Origin: Strigops habroptila
Lineage: Eukaryota > Chordata > Aves > Psittaciformes > Psittacidae
Assembly: GCF_004027225.2 (NCBI RefSeq)
Contig: NC_044283.2
Coordinates: forward strand, 12,232,992 to 12,296,991
Reading direction: 5' to 3'
Length of the DNA: 64,000 bases
Below are positions 37,650 through 48,100 of the stretch, one piece after another (positions within the stretch are counted from its first letter, which is position 1; the number at the start of each line of letters is the position of its first letter). The position numbers and the translations under genes were made by a program. The notes beneath the pieces were generated by a model, which searched no databases, had not been told where the DNA came from, and was given only the letters and a program-made list of their open reading frames with translations.

Positions 37650-39040
37650 CTAAACGGAACATAAGGAGGAGTGATCAAACGATTCCCATCACAGCTCCAG
37701 CATAACACGCACTCAGGGAAGAGCCTGACTACTTCTTCCCTGCTCCTCAAAAAGCCAACTCGCAGTACTTAAACTTTCCTAGCGATGCTGAAATTAGCCA
37801 ATTTGCCATCAGATCTGCGTTTTCAGGTCCAGACAAGGATTTACAGGTGCACAGGGGCACATCAGCCACAAAAGCAGCACAGAGGCAAGCTGCACTGGAT
37901 CCTCAGGCTACAGAATACCACCGAGACACTGGAGCCACACGGTGATTCCTGAGCATCCATCACTCTCTCAGCTGTCCAGCTCACCAGCACTAGGAAGCTT
38001 TCTGAGTCCCAAACCAGCACCGAGATCACTGCATCGTTTGGATTGTGCTCATTTATACGGCATCGCTGAAGTACTTTTATACCCATACAGAAATACAGCA
38101 CTTACAGCAAGAAAGATGGCATTTACTCTCTTCTAGTTGGTTATTTAAGAACTAAACCAAGCTACAATGATCATAACCTTTAAGATTTTGAAAAAGTCTT
38201 TGTGTTTAATAAGACAAACCATAATCAATGAACAATTAATGAATCAAACTATGCTATTCTTTAAAAATGACCATGTACTGACAGAGAAGGCAAGCAGCGA
38301 GCTCACAGCTGGGACACAGAATGGTTTGGGTTGGAAAGCACCTTAAGATCATCTTTTTCCAACCCCCTGCCATGGGCAGGGACGGCTCACACTAAACCAT
38401 GTCACCCAAGGCTCTGTCCAGCCTGGCCTTGAACACTGCCAGAGATGGAGCATTCACAACTTCCTTGGGCAACCCATTCCAGTGCCTCACCACCCTCATA
38501 GTGAAGCACGTACCGACAGAACACAGCGAACGCTGACAAGCAGCAGGTGTGCGCTGTAACACACGGGCTGGGGGGCCCGTGCCGGAGCTCAGGGCACCCA
38601 CAGCTCCGCGAACCCCGGCGGGTCTCACCCGGGGGCCGCGCAGCCGCCCGGGCCCGGCGGCTCCCCTCACCCGCGGCGCCGCGGGGGCCCCCCGCAGCCT
38701 GTCCCCAGACCCGGCGGGGGCCGCCCGCTCGCTGCCAGGCGGACGTGCCCCCGCGGCCCTCGGCCCTTACCCAGTTGCCGAAGCCGAACTGCTCGATGGC
38801 GTCCAGCAGCAGCTGCTCCTCCCGGCTGCTCCAGCTGCCCTCGGCCTCGGCGCCCCAGAGGGTGAAGCGGCCGCCGTCGACGAGCTGGTAGCCGTGCCAT
38901 CGGCGGTGCGGGCCGATCTCGGCGCCCGCCGAGAAGCAGTCGGGGCAGAGCTCGATGTCGGCGCACTCGGTGCAGCGGAAGCGCAGCGGGCTCACCTCAG
39001 CCAGGCAGTACACGCAGTACTTCTTCCCCAGTTCCGCCAT
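36657..39040 (-). CDS. TADA2B: Transcriptional adaptor 2-beta, SAGA HAT-module subunit (2 exons)
   Basis: TADA2B (ADA2b) tethers and stimulates GCN5/PCAF in the histone acetyltransferase module of nuclear SAGA. The coding sequence joins 39040-38771 and 37649-36657 (1263 nt, 420 residues, exactly the human length). Residues 9-49 form a ZZ zinc finger with ligands C9, C12, C23, C26, C32, C35, H45 and H49. A SANT domain (about 66-118) contains W70 and W90 and is cut by the intron right after W90. The middle carries acidic [10 protein letters not shown] and basic [12 protein letters not shown] segments. Residues about 332-420 ([14 protein letters not shown] to SGWISRDAS) are the SWIRM domain, which in this family binds nucleosomal DNA. 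The frame is intact and very close to mammals. The start codon lies in a promoter shared with CCDC96. Confidence 0.97.
37650..38770 (-). other. TADA2B intron
   Basis: 1.1 kb with a GTAAGG donor. Its 5' half (38510-38770) is part of the CpG island and its 3' half carries a reverse-strand CR1 at 38314-38507. No exon is seen. Confidence 0.9.
38314..38507 (-). repeat. CR1 LINE 3' end in the TADA2B intron
   Basis: Starts at CACAGAATGG and GGTTTGGGTTGGAAAGCACC and continues with the same 190-bp text as the CR1 copies at 10.4, 17.9 and 63.6 kb. It lies in the sense orientation of TADA2B. 5'-truncated, well preserved and therefore fairly young. Confidence 0.9.
38771..39040 (-). CDS. TADA2B: TADA2B exon 1 (coding part)
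   Basis: 90 codons, from ATG at 39040 to TGG at 38773-38771, ending on a codon boundary before GTAAGG. It holds the whole ZZ finger and the first SANT helix ([14 protein letters not shown]). The start is fixed by [12 protein letters not shown], the family N-terminus. Confidence 0.97.
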
Positions 39041-39043
39041 CTT
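39032..39043 (-). promoter_or_regulatory. YY1-type motif over the TADA2B start codon
   Basis: AAGATGGCGGAA on the minus strand overlaps codons Met-Ala-Glu. YY1 motifs at this position and orientation are a known feature of many TATA-less housekeeping promoters. Because the bases are also coding, conservation alone would not prove binding. Confidence 0.55.
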
Positions 39044-39450
39044 ACCCCGCCCGCCGACACCCCGCGCGCACGCGCCGGCACGCCCCAGCGCCGGCCTCGC
39101 CAATGGCAGCGCGCCCGACGGGTGGAGACCAGCAAGAAACCACCAATGGGAAAGGAGGGCTCGGCCCTCCTCTAGGCATCCCGGCCAATGGCGACAACGC
39201 GCCTGGGCGCGGGGGGTATTAAAATGAATAAAAGGCGAGGATTGGCCCACAGGGATCCGGCTGCCTTTCTCGCCACCAATCGGAGAGGAGACCCCGAGCA
39301 ACCCCGCCGCTGAATGGTTAGTCCCGGCTAGGGGGCGCGGCCGAGCCGGCGCCATGGGGAGAGGGGCGGGGTCGCGCCGGCCGCGGAGCCGAGTGCCGTT
39401 GCCCGGGTAACGGGGAAGCGGCGGAGGGGCCGGCCCGGGCCTCGCAGCGC
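39041..39450. promoter_or_regulatory. Shared CpG-island promoter of TADA2B and CCDC96
   Basis: About 400 bp of CpG-rich DNA separates the TADA2B start from the CCDC96 side. Five CCAAT/ATTGG boxes (39100, 39143, 39185, 39241 and 39276) suggest NF-Y. The YY1-type AAGATGGCGGAA covers the TADA2B start codon (39043-39032). A CTCF-like CTAGGGGGCGC lies at 39328-39338 and an RFX X-box at 39398-39411. There is no TATA box. The head-to-head arrangement of the two genes is the same in mammals. Confidence 0.8.
39398..39411 (+). promoter_or_regulatory. RFX X-box on the CCDC96 side
   Basis: GTTGCCCGGGTAAC satisfies both halves of the X-box pattern (GTNRCC, two-base spacer, RGYAAC). RFX2/RFX3 use such sites, usually close upstream of ciliary genes. 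It lies between the CCAAT cluster and the CCDC96-like sequence. Confidence 0.65.
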
Positions 39451-40052
39451 GGTCACCGCGGAGCCGGCGGGGCCGAACGGGCTGAAGAGGCCCCGGTCTC
39501 CCCGCTACCGGCTGCCCCCGACGGGGCCAAGGCTCCGGAGGTCGCGGGGGAGCGGACGGCGCTGGCGACAGGGAGCGGCGGCGGCGGGACAGCGCCTCCC
39601 GCAGCTACAGCGGGTCGGGTGGCGGCGGGCGGAGCCGGCGCCGGGTGAAGCTCCGCTGTACGTCCAGCGGCTGCGGGCCCAGCCCGAGCGTTCCCCCTCC
39701 CAGCGCCGCGAGAAGGCGGCGGCGCTCTCCGTCCTCCACCGGCGAACAGGGCCAGGAGCAGCGAGTGTGGCGGTGCGGCCCCGGCCCCCGCTGGCGCGGC
39801 GGCTGCAGCCTCACGGAGCTCATCTCTGCCCGTCTTCTCTTGGCAGAAGGGGCCTAAAAAGAACAAACTTTTCCTCTTTTTACAGACACTTCTTGCCCCT
39901 AACGTCTACCCCTCGGGAATTAAACACCAATAGCTTTTCTCCCCTTGAAGCTTTATTATTGTCGTGACCTATTTTAAACAGAAGCACTTCCTTGCTGGTA
40001 AGACAAGGATTAAAGAAATAAGAGTAATTTTTCTTTATTTCTACTCCTCTAG
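39412..40052 (+). other. Presumed CCDC96 5' region, coding content uncertain
   Basis: 39412-39850 is GC-rich. One open frame (39460-39645) reads alanine-, glycine- and glutamate-rich sequence such as AERAEEAPVSPL, which suits the low-complexity acidic N-terminus of CCDC96. A second frame contains PLYVQRLRAQPERS. Neither starts with ATG and they cannot be aligned with confidence. The central coiled coil known from mammals was not found. 39860-40030 is AT-rich. Just before 40053 there is a good acceptor-like stretch (TTCTTTATTTCTACTCCTCTAG). Confidence 0.4.
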
Positions 40053-40631
40053 GCCCACAAAGAGAAGCTGAAGCATGAAATCCAAAACCTTGAAACCACC
40101 TTGAAGGCTCAGGGAGAACGGGCAGAGGGTCAATGCATTATGGACTTTGAGTACAGGAAGAAGAGAGAATCATAAACTCGGGGAAAAGATTGGCAACCTC
40201 AGTGAGAAAAGCCTGAGGAAGGTATCGAACACAGTGCATGTTCTCTGTTCTCAGCCAGTCCAGGGAAAAAAACCTGGAGTTCGTGGAAGCTGAAAATCAA
40301 GGCAGAAACACCAAACTGATGGACATTAAGACTGCCCTGTCACAGAATAGAGACATTCTGACCAAAATTAAACAGACCAAAGACACTGTGGAGAAAGAGT
40401 TTGAAGTTGCAGGAGAAATGGGGGTTGCTTGGGGATGAGGTACTGCTTCAGGACTGTGAGGAAAAGGTGGCTGTGGTTGAACTGCTGAGTCGGCAGTTGG
40501 GAACACTGGAACATCCCCATGCTGGGCTGCTCCTTACTTACAGGGGAATTCAGAAAACAAAAGCCAAAGAAGCTAATTCCTCTTTTGTTGCTGAGGATGA
40601 CCAAAGAGAAGCAAGTGTGGAGAAGAAGTAA
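40053..40631 (+). pseudogene. CCDC96: CCDC96 remnant (frame broken three times)
   Basis: CCDC96 is an axonemal coiled-coil protein that works with CCDC113 in motile cilia. Three frames together match the last 190 or so residues of mammalian CCDC96. The first (40053-40175) reads HEIQNLETTLKAQ and MDFEYRKK and stops at TAA. The second starts around 40167 (ENHKLGEKIGNLSE). The third starts around 40245 (EKNLEFVEAENQG, NRDILTKIKQTKD). A further shift near 40420 leads to GLLGDEVLLQDCEEKV, ending at TAA 40629-40631. The breaks fall near AAGAAGAGAGA, A7 and G5 runs, so assembly error is a real alternative. The mammalian protein is about 555 residues and one exon. Position and strand between TADA2B and TBC1D14 confirm identity. 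I favour a decayed gene because the central part is also missing. Confidence 0.75.
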
Positions 40632-41849
40632 GGGAGATTTCTGTAATTCTAACTTTTAACATGCTGCTTTTTGGTAAGTTTTGGGGAATACATTGCACAG
40701 GTACTCCTGAAAAAGCCTTTTCTAAGTGATGTGTCAGTATTATGCATTCAGTGATTACAGTAGCTACTCATTTTGAATGAAACGATATACATGTCCCTGT
40801 CTTAAAAAAAGCCTCAGTGAAAATTCCAGAGTTAGAAAACCATGTTTAGCATTCAGCCCTTGTAGGCCATGGCAACACTGTGTCAATAGAGCACTCACCC
40901 TAACTCAAATCCTGATCCTGCCTCCGTGTGGATTTCATAACTTGGAGTCGACTTCACCTGCGCACTAAATGCACCTGCCTCTGGGCACAGCTGAAGGGGA
41001 AGTTTTCACAGATGTGGCTGGGAACTGGGAAGAAGCTTTTCTTCAAATAGACTGGAATTAGTATTGGGAAAACAGGTAAGGAAAAGGAACTACAGTTTTG
41101 AGCAATTTTGTGCAACTCTTCTAATATACACAGTATAAAGCTCTGTCAGCATCAAATTGGTATAGGCTTTATGAGGCAATTCTGATTTTACATTTTAATC
41201 CAGCAAATCAAACAGTAAAATCCTTCAGGAAAACGGAGACGCACATTTACTGGAGGAACTAGAACTGTGGCAGCCAAGTCTCTGTGTTCCCTGTGTAGTC
41301 TTGTTGCACAGGTACTGTCTTCTCTCCCCTGCTTTCATCTATCTTCTACTTGGTGCTTTAACCTCTGCAGTTAAGCAACAGGAAGCTTCTCCACTTTAAT
41401 CTCTGAAGTTATGCCTATGTAAGTATTAAAAAAAATACTGCCTTGAGCACAAAAATGCCACGTGATTATGAAACCTGCAATAACCCAAGATTTCTCCTTT
41501 TAAAACAAAGGAGAAGGTATTTGCGCATTTCTGAGTTCTGTGCATGTCACACAGATGTATTTACATCTGGTTTTCATAATCTATCAGATCTCAGACTAAC
41601 TTCAGAGAAAAGCAAACAAAATGGATGAAACCATGGGCACTGTAAGTACCAAATCTTCTAAATGTCACATGCAATATAACAGGTATTTTAACATGAGAAC
41701 GTGGAAAGCATCACCAAAAAATCCTCCACCTGCAATACTCGAATGTCCCAAAGTCCTGATTTTGGACAGACCCAAACTGCTAACGCAGCCTGTGAAAAAA
41801 GAGACAGGTACTTGAATTTTTAATGTCTGAATCCCACCAACCACAGGTG
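40632..41849. other. Interval between CCDC96 remnant and TBC1D14 3' end
   Basis: No gene or recognisable repeat seen. Frames are at most about 65 codons. Confidence 0.5.
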
Positions 41850-44800
41850 AGTAAGATAACTTTACATGACTTTATTTAACAAAACCATCTATTTACAGTT
41901 GAAAAAAGTTCCAGTTTGACACATTTATCTAACCGAAACAAACTTGATTAACTACATAAAACCAATTTAAATATGATGTACAGGAGATGTATCAACAGTT
42001 CTCTACATGTCGTTCTAGTTCTCAAAACATTCAAAAATAAGCTGACAGAAGGTACCTTTTTGTAAAAAAGGAAATTCTTTAGTCAATGAAGTAATGTCAA
42101 TGATTGCTGACAGAAGTTGCAGAACGGCTTGATTATAAAGTGCAGGTCGGACACAATTGCAAACCTGGTTGAAGTTTTCTGCTTTCTCTGATCTGCTGCA
42201 GGTACTTGCAGGTATTTGCAGACTCCTGATGTATTGCAGCATTTTTAGTTTTCCTCAAACCCATGAAGACAAGAAAGTTTGCTTGATGGGGACACTTAAT
42301 GAAGAAAAATCTCATGCATCTTGTTACAGATACCCTCAAGCACCTGAACAATAAAATTGTTGATTTTTTTAATGCAATCCCTGAATTTATTACAGAATTC
42401 TTCCTTAATAGCTAATGAAGAGATTTGGTATGCTGCAAGAAACTGGAAAAGCTCAGTGGTAAGTCTATGCCCTTACTACTCATCTCTGGTTTTATCAAAA
42501 TTCAAGCGTTACCTTCAAATCAAGTTGCTGAGAAGTTGCAACAACGGCATCTTTAGGCAGGTGATTGCTTTTTCAAATGTATTGAGTTTGAAAACAAACT
42601 GTGCAAAGCTCCTTATTGCATTGCTTTTCTTCATTAAAGAACATACCTTATATACACAAAGAAATCATTTAGAAAATATATACATCTTCTAAGAACAGAA
42701 AGACCAAATCACAAACCAAAATAATTACATTAGCAAGTAACAAACAGTGCACAAGTGTTACAGCAGGCCTTTTTCCCCACAGCTATGCCCATTTTCACTG
42801 TTACATTCAACATCTTTTTGAGAAGAGAAAAAGGAGAACAGGTTGTTGATGGCTGCAAAGATACCTAGGAGCTAAAGACTGCATATTAACTGGACAAATG
42901 AGCCACACCTGTAGACTTGGTTTAAAAGGAAATACAAATCTAGTTGCAATGGAGACTTAAATCACAAAGCCAGTTACAGTACCACCTAAAAATGTACACT
43001 GAGGAGAAAGTTGTGTCTGTGTTTAGGAAACCATTTACAAGCATAGTGCAAATGTTTTGGGTGGTAGGCCTCTCATATCCTTCATGGAAAGGCATTATTT
43101 GTTGTAGTAATAGAAAAAGTAACATTAAAAAACACACACTGGCCGTCCAGCTTTCTTATTGCACTTTGGAGCAACGTAGCATACAAGTACTGGCCACTGA
43201 AGGACCAAAGCTATACAAATTCTGGGAGAATTAACGTGTGCTTCGTATCAACACCTTGATGTCTATTTTAGGTAAGCGATGACCTAAGAGAAGTCTTATG
43301 GAGGAATTAAGATGGCCAACAAAACCCCACATCCATTACGCCAGGTACACAAAGTGGACAGTAAAAGAGGCCAGTGAGGTATCAGACTGTTGAGCTGCAT
43401 TTGCATTACACATTGTCCAAAGTGATTAGGAGCTCTCACTTACCAGGGAATCTTGCTCTCCCTCTGTTTCATATTACTATCAGGCTACCCCTCGCAGAAA
43501 CAATGTTTATACTGAAGGACAGTACTTTCTTTATGTCCCACAGCCCTTTACGTGACGAGCAGTGTGCAACTATTATTCTGTTTTCATTCAGACAATGCCA
43601 AAATAATGGGAGTAAAACAGACTGAAGAGCACTGAGAAACTGCTGCCCGTACAGCTAGAGGAGTTAGTAACGCCTGTTTACAGTTAACACAAATATTGCT
43701 CCAGTTAGTTTCCCTTTTCAATGATCATCATTAATTATAAACCAGATTTTTCACTATACAATAAACATTCTTGTAAATCAGAGGCACTCATGATTTACAG
43801 TCCGGCATCCACCTGAATGCAGAGGGGAGCTAAGCTGTGCAACAGAATTACGCAGTTTGCCGCCTCTGTAACTTGCTCCCATGTCTGAGAGGCTGGATAA
43901 AATGCCAGGAAGTGACAGCTTGTACTTATCCTGATGGTATCTGTCTGGCACATCCCCCAATAAACTTCTTTTACTTGTCACTACATACAGAGCAGCTCCA
44001 CATAACGCTTTCTCACTGTGGCGGTAGCAGCAGCTTCAGGAGATCCTACAGAGCCTTTTCTTTGCAGCAGCAACGCTGGCTTACACAACTTCTCCCTTAC
44101 ACCCTTCCTCCTCACAGTTTTGCCAGTGAGCAGAGCTGGGTTTAGAGTAACTATAAAACTTACTTTTAACCATTTCTCAGTTCATCTGCTCCGCCCACTG
44201 TTTTATCAGCATGATTGGAGAGACGGCACAGGAGTAGGCAAGAACACCCTGAAACAGCACTGCCCCAGAAGAGAGAGACATGGAAACATACGCTTAGTAG
44301 TATGTGACCCTGGCTTTAAACAGAGGGAAGGAGTACGATTGGGAAATGATGCCAGCTTAATACTTGAAGCCCCCCAGGGAGTTTGGAATCTAGTCTGATT
44401 AACAGATATGCATCCAGACTGGAAACATACGTTTCTGAGACATCTTGAAGAATAGTTATCTTTGCACTGCTAGCATGACTTCTCTTCCAAGTTTACTTTC
44501 TACTTAACGTTTTCTTACTAAAGAATGGAATGTAGTTCTATGTCTACATGATTTCTTTGGTAAATGGGACCCAGAGCCTATAAAACAAGAAGCATTTCTA
44601 AACAAATGGTCCTTACATCATTTAACTATAAATTCCAGCACCAGTTATTTAAAATCCAGATTCAGCTACTGTTACAGGTATGGGAGATACAGAAATATAT
44701 CTTGCCTAAGAATGAAACTGGGGAATAGCATTCAAAGCAACCAGCATTGCTGAATGCCTGGTCTTTTACAACATCAAAGAAAAAAATAATCATAAAATGA

Positions 44801-45088
44801 TATTGTTTAAGCTTCACTGCCCTCATCAGAAGATCAGAATGTACAGTGCTGTCCACAGCAAATGCTCATTCCACTAAAAGTTTAAGGCTAATCCTAGGTT
44901 TAATTTATAAGGTTTTTATCCCTTGATTCCCTTCCCTCCCCCCTTCTCTTGTTTCCTCTCTTCTCTTTAAGGCTATTCTACTACTAAACAAAACGCTGAA
45001 ATAACACTTCAGTTTGCAGGCTCATGTACGTCAGACAGTATCAATACTTCTGCCACTGTAGCTCCTTTCAGTGGGGACAGCCACGCTT
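41850..45088 (-). other. Probable TBC1D14 3' UTR and poly(A) site
   Basis: On the minus strand AATAAA lies at 41876-41871, in the context AATAAAGTCATGTAAAG, with a Pumilio-type TGTAAATA just upstream (41897-41890). No other gene is seen between the stop codon and this signal. The 3.2-kb length is plausible for this gene, but no transcript evidence is available. Confidence 0.5.
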
Positions 45089-45154
45089 TTAACGTTTGAG
45101 TGAAGGACTTCCTTTCTCCATTTCCCGGTTATCTTTCTGCAGAGCAGCCAGGAT
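45089..45154 (-). CDS. TBC1D14: TBC1D14 last coding exon
   Basis: [18 protein letters not shown] followed by LKR and TAA (45091-45089), after a TCTCATTCTAG acceptor. Human ends SLRH, so only the last residues differ. It starts on a codon boundary. Confidence 0.95.
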   Translation of the reverse strand: MLAALQKDNREMEKGSPSLKR

Positions 45155-48100
45155 CTAGAATGAGAGAGAAGAAAGTATTAGATTGTAAAAGTGACTCAGT
45201 AAATCATTGTCTGAAGAGTTTCCAATTTAATTTTCTCTGAGCAATACTATTTTAACTATTAAACGTAATCAAATTTGGAGAAGCTCTGCATTGACAGAGA
45301 CCTCTCCTGTAAGCCCTTGTGGCACAGTAGATACAAATGGATTTAACAAGGGTTTAAACTCAATCTCCCCCCCAGCGCACACTTTTGAACTGGAGATGAG
45401 ATTCTTGCCCAGATTACACAAGTCTAGCTCTATTGAAGGATGCTGCCTCAGGGGAAGTTATCATTCTCAAGATAAATGGAATACCTAAAAAAAGATCAAG
45501 TCATCAGCCAGAGCCACAGAGCATTATCTGAGAGGTTGGGACAGAACTACCTTAGTGCTGCCTGGTGCTTGTCTAGAGCACATCACCTTCTCCAGATCTG
45601 CTTCCATCTTTTTTGGAAGCAAAAAGTCCACATTCACATTGAAAACGTGGATTTCCCAGTATCTGATGCACAATTTTGTTTTGTTAGTCCTTGTGTACAG
45701 CAGACAGTAATAGCCCGTTTCTCACACTGCTTAACACGCTCCATGCCCTAGAGTTAGTCTCTGTTGAAGAAGTCCATCAGCATCCTCACGAATCAGCCTG
45801 GAACTGAGGACATTTCATCTCAAAGATCTGCAGCTATGAATAAGGAACCTTCTTTTCCCCTTCTGCCCGACTTCAACCTGCGCCCCATCAGAATTAACAG
45901 GAGGCGGGGCCCAATCGCTCCCGTGCCAATCACCCCCCAGCACCTACACTTCAGTGCAAAAGCACCCATAGCTGTTGCAACGGAAGAGTTCAACACGGGT
46001 CTGAGCAGAGCCACAGCTGGCTGGCTGCCCAGCGGTTTCTAGAACTGGAGAGGGATTTCACTGAGATCCTCTTCATAGAGATGCAGGGTAAATCAGCAGC
46101 TACCCAATCATACGGGCTCAAGAGTTTCAAGTGCCATACTAACAATGTCCTTGGTAGTAAAGAGTTAGCCCTTTTTAAGAGGCACAAGAATGACACCAAA
46201 ATACTGATCCGGAGAAGAAGAACACACACCGAGCTTAAGCGAACTAACAGAGCTCAGATTCTCTGGCTACTTGGAAAACCTTATGGAGCTAAGATTTGAA
46301 GCATGCATGTCACAGAAATGCTAAGACAACAGTCTAGCATGTTCTACCATCTCTATTCCTCTGTTGTTGATGACAAAGCAGCGGTTGTAACAACATCCGC
46401 TCCCATTTCAGGCTGCGGCTCTATTGGCACAAGGCCTTGGAGTTCTTTGTAGGTAATTCCAGAACAAAAACAGAGCTTGTAGGTTTCCTACTGATAACCA
46501 GAGCCCTTGTCACTAGAAGTGGTGTGTTCATGATCTACTAGGACTCCTTGTCTTTAGTTTCCTGATCACATTGTCAGTGGCCAAGGGAAAACGGAGTGAG
46601 ATGGAAAACACAGACCAGCCCGTCTGACGAGGGAACCAGGACTGTGAAAACCAGCTTCATAAGCAGCCCACAGCATTTTAGATAAGGTCCCACATACATC
46701 ATCTCTACGCAACATCAGCTCAGAATGCGACCCACGGGATAACAGGACTGTAATTACCATGGTACAGGAAGGTGAAAGGTTCTCTAAGTGGGTGTTCTGA
46801 GTGCCAAGTACACCTACTGCTGAGATGTGCAGCTAAATTTGACTTCTGAGTTTTACAGTCGAATATACTCCTACAAAGAAATAATACCTCAAACTCTGCT
46901 GCTTGCTTATACAGTATAGCTACTGTTCCCAGATGAGATGATGCTAAAGATGAGAACACAAAGCCCACTTTTCTAAGATCAAGAGCATTCTGCATCCTCT
47001 GGGAACTGGCGCACCTGGTCAGTCAGTGCACTCAAGAGTTTATCTTGGAAGTGGTGCATCACTCCATCACTCCTGACATTCATTCTGCTAATTTGAAAAG
47101 GTACTTCTCTGCAGAAAATGCCTCCGACTTCTACAGCAATAGTAACAGTCAGAAAATTATATAGCTAGGAAGCATCTAAGTAATAGAAAACAAAATCCCA
47201 TACCCTCTTTGTCTTGTTAATGTTCCTAGGTCAGACCCACTTGTGGTACCTTAGCAACTGAGCAGTCCCAGTAAGTGCATGACATGAGCAAACTCATAGC
47301 TCCTACACACTTCTGGCTTGGAAAATGATGGCAAGCTAGAGAGCAAGCAGGCTTTCCTAATGGAAACTTACTCAGCAATGGAACTTCCCCGTCAAGAAAG
47401 CCAGCTGGTGCAGAAGTCAAGCTAGGCAAGAGGTCAGCCAACACCAACCCTACACCACGCTCACTCTGTCAGAGATCTGTTTGCACCACGGTTCAGCAAC
47501 ATTTTCTCTTCAGTTTGCCCCAACAAGCAAAAACCATCTGGAAAATACCAGCACTGTCAGAATGAGGCTGACCAGGAGACTGAGGAAGACTGCTTGGGCG
47601 AGGTTACTCTGAAGTCCTTTTCCTCTTGTGATCATCACCACTAAAACCATCATGTGTCACATACTGAAAACCACTGGCTAAGAAAGCCTGTTACTTGGGA
47701 TACTTGACAGAACAGGATCCCCATCTCTCCTTCTCTGCAATGCAAGCAGTAGTAGGCGAGAACTTATTTGGTATGTGACCCTCATCCACACGACACGTTC
47801 AAAGAAAGTAAAACCATCTAAACGAGGAACAAGACTGGGAGGTTACTTGTAGAGACATTACTGGCTGAAAAATGTTCTTGAGAATAGAAACAAAGTTGGA
47901 TCTGTACTAGCAACTTATGAGCAAGACCAAAAGGGAAATGCAAACAAAGCTGTGAGGAAAGCTGTGTCAGGGAGGAAATGCTGGCAGTGTACTGCTCTCA
48001 GCTGGGCCGCACAAGTTGTGCTTCCCCTTAAATACAAGGCAAGGTTCAGAGGCTACAATCTCCTCCTGCTGTGAAGGTTAGAAGTTCTCATCTCAAATAG

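Noticed and set aside
37083-37664. 193-codon plus-strand frame
   Set aside because: Complete antisense shadow of TADA2B exon 2.
38549-39175. 208-codon plus-strand frame and overlapping neighbours
   Set aside because: Shadow of TADA2B exon 1 in GC-rich DNA; low-complexity Ala/Arg/Pro content.
38402-39355. 317-codon minus-strand frame continuous through TADA2B exon 1 into the intron and upstream DNA
   Set aside because: Only 38771-39040 is the real exon. The rest is read-through into the intron and promoter, kept open by high G+C; the GTAAGG donor and match to the family's exon boundary are clear.
39453-39866. 137-codon minus-strand frame rich in Ala, Pro and Gly
   Set aside because: It lies antisense to the CpG island on the CCDC96 side. 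High G+C removes stop codons in all frames, and the composition is that of a CpG island, not of a protein.
45764-46042. 92-codon frame with proline- and arginine-rich middle in the last TBC1D14 intron
   Set aside because: Plus strand, opposite to the gene, with no similarity I recognise and no splice signals of note.
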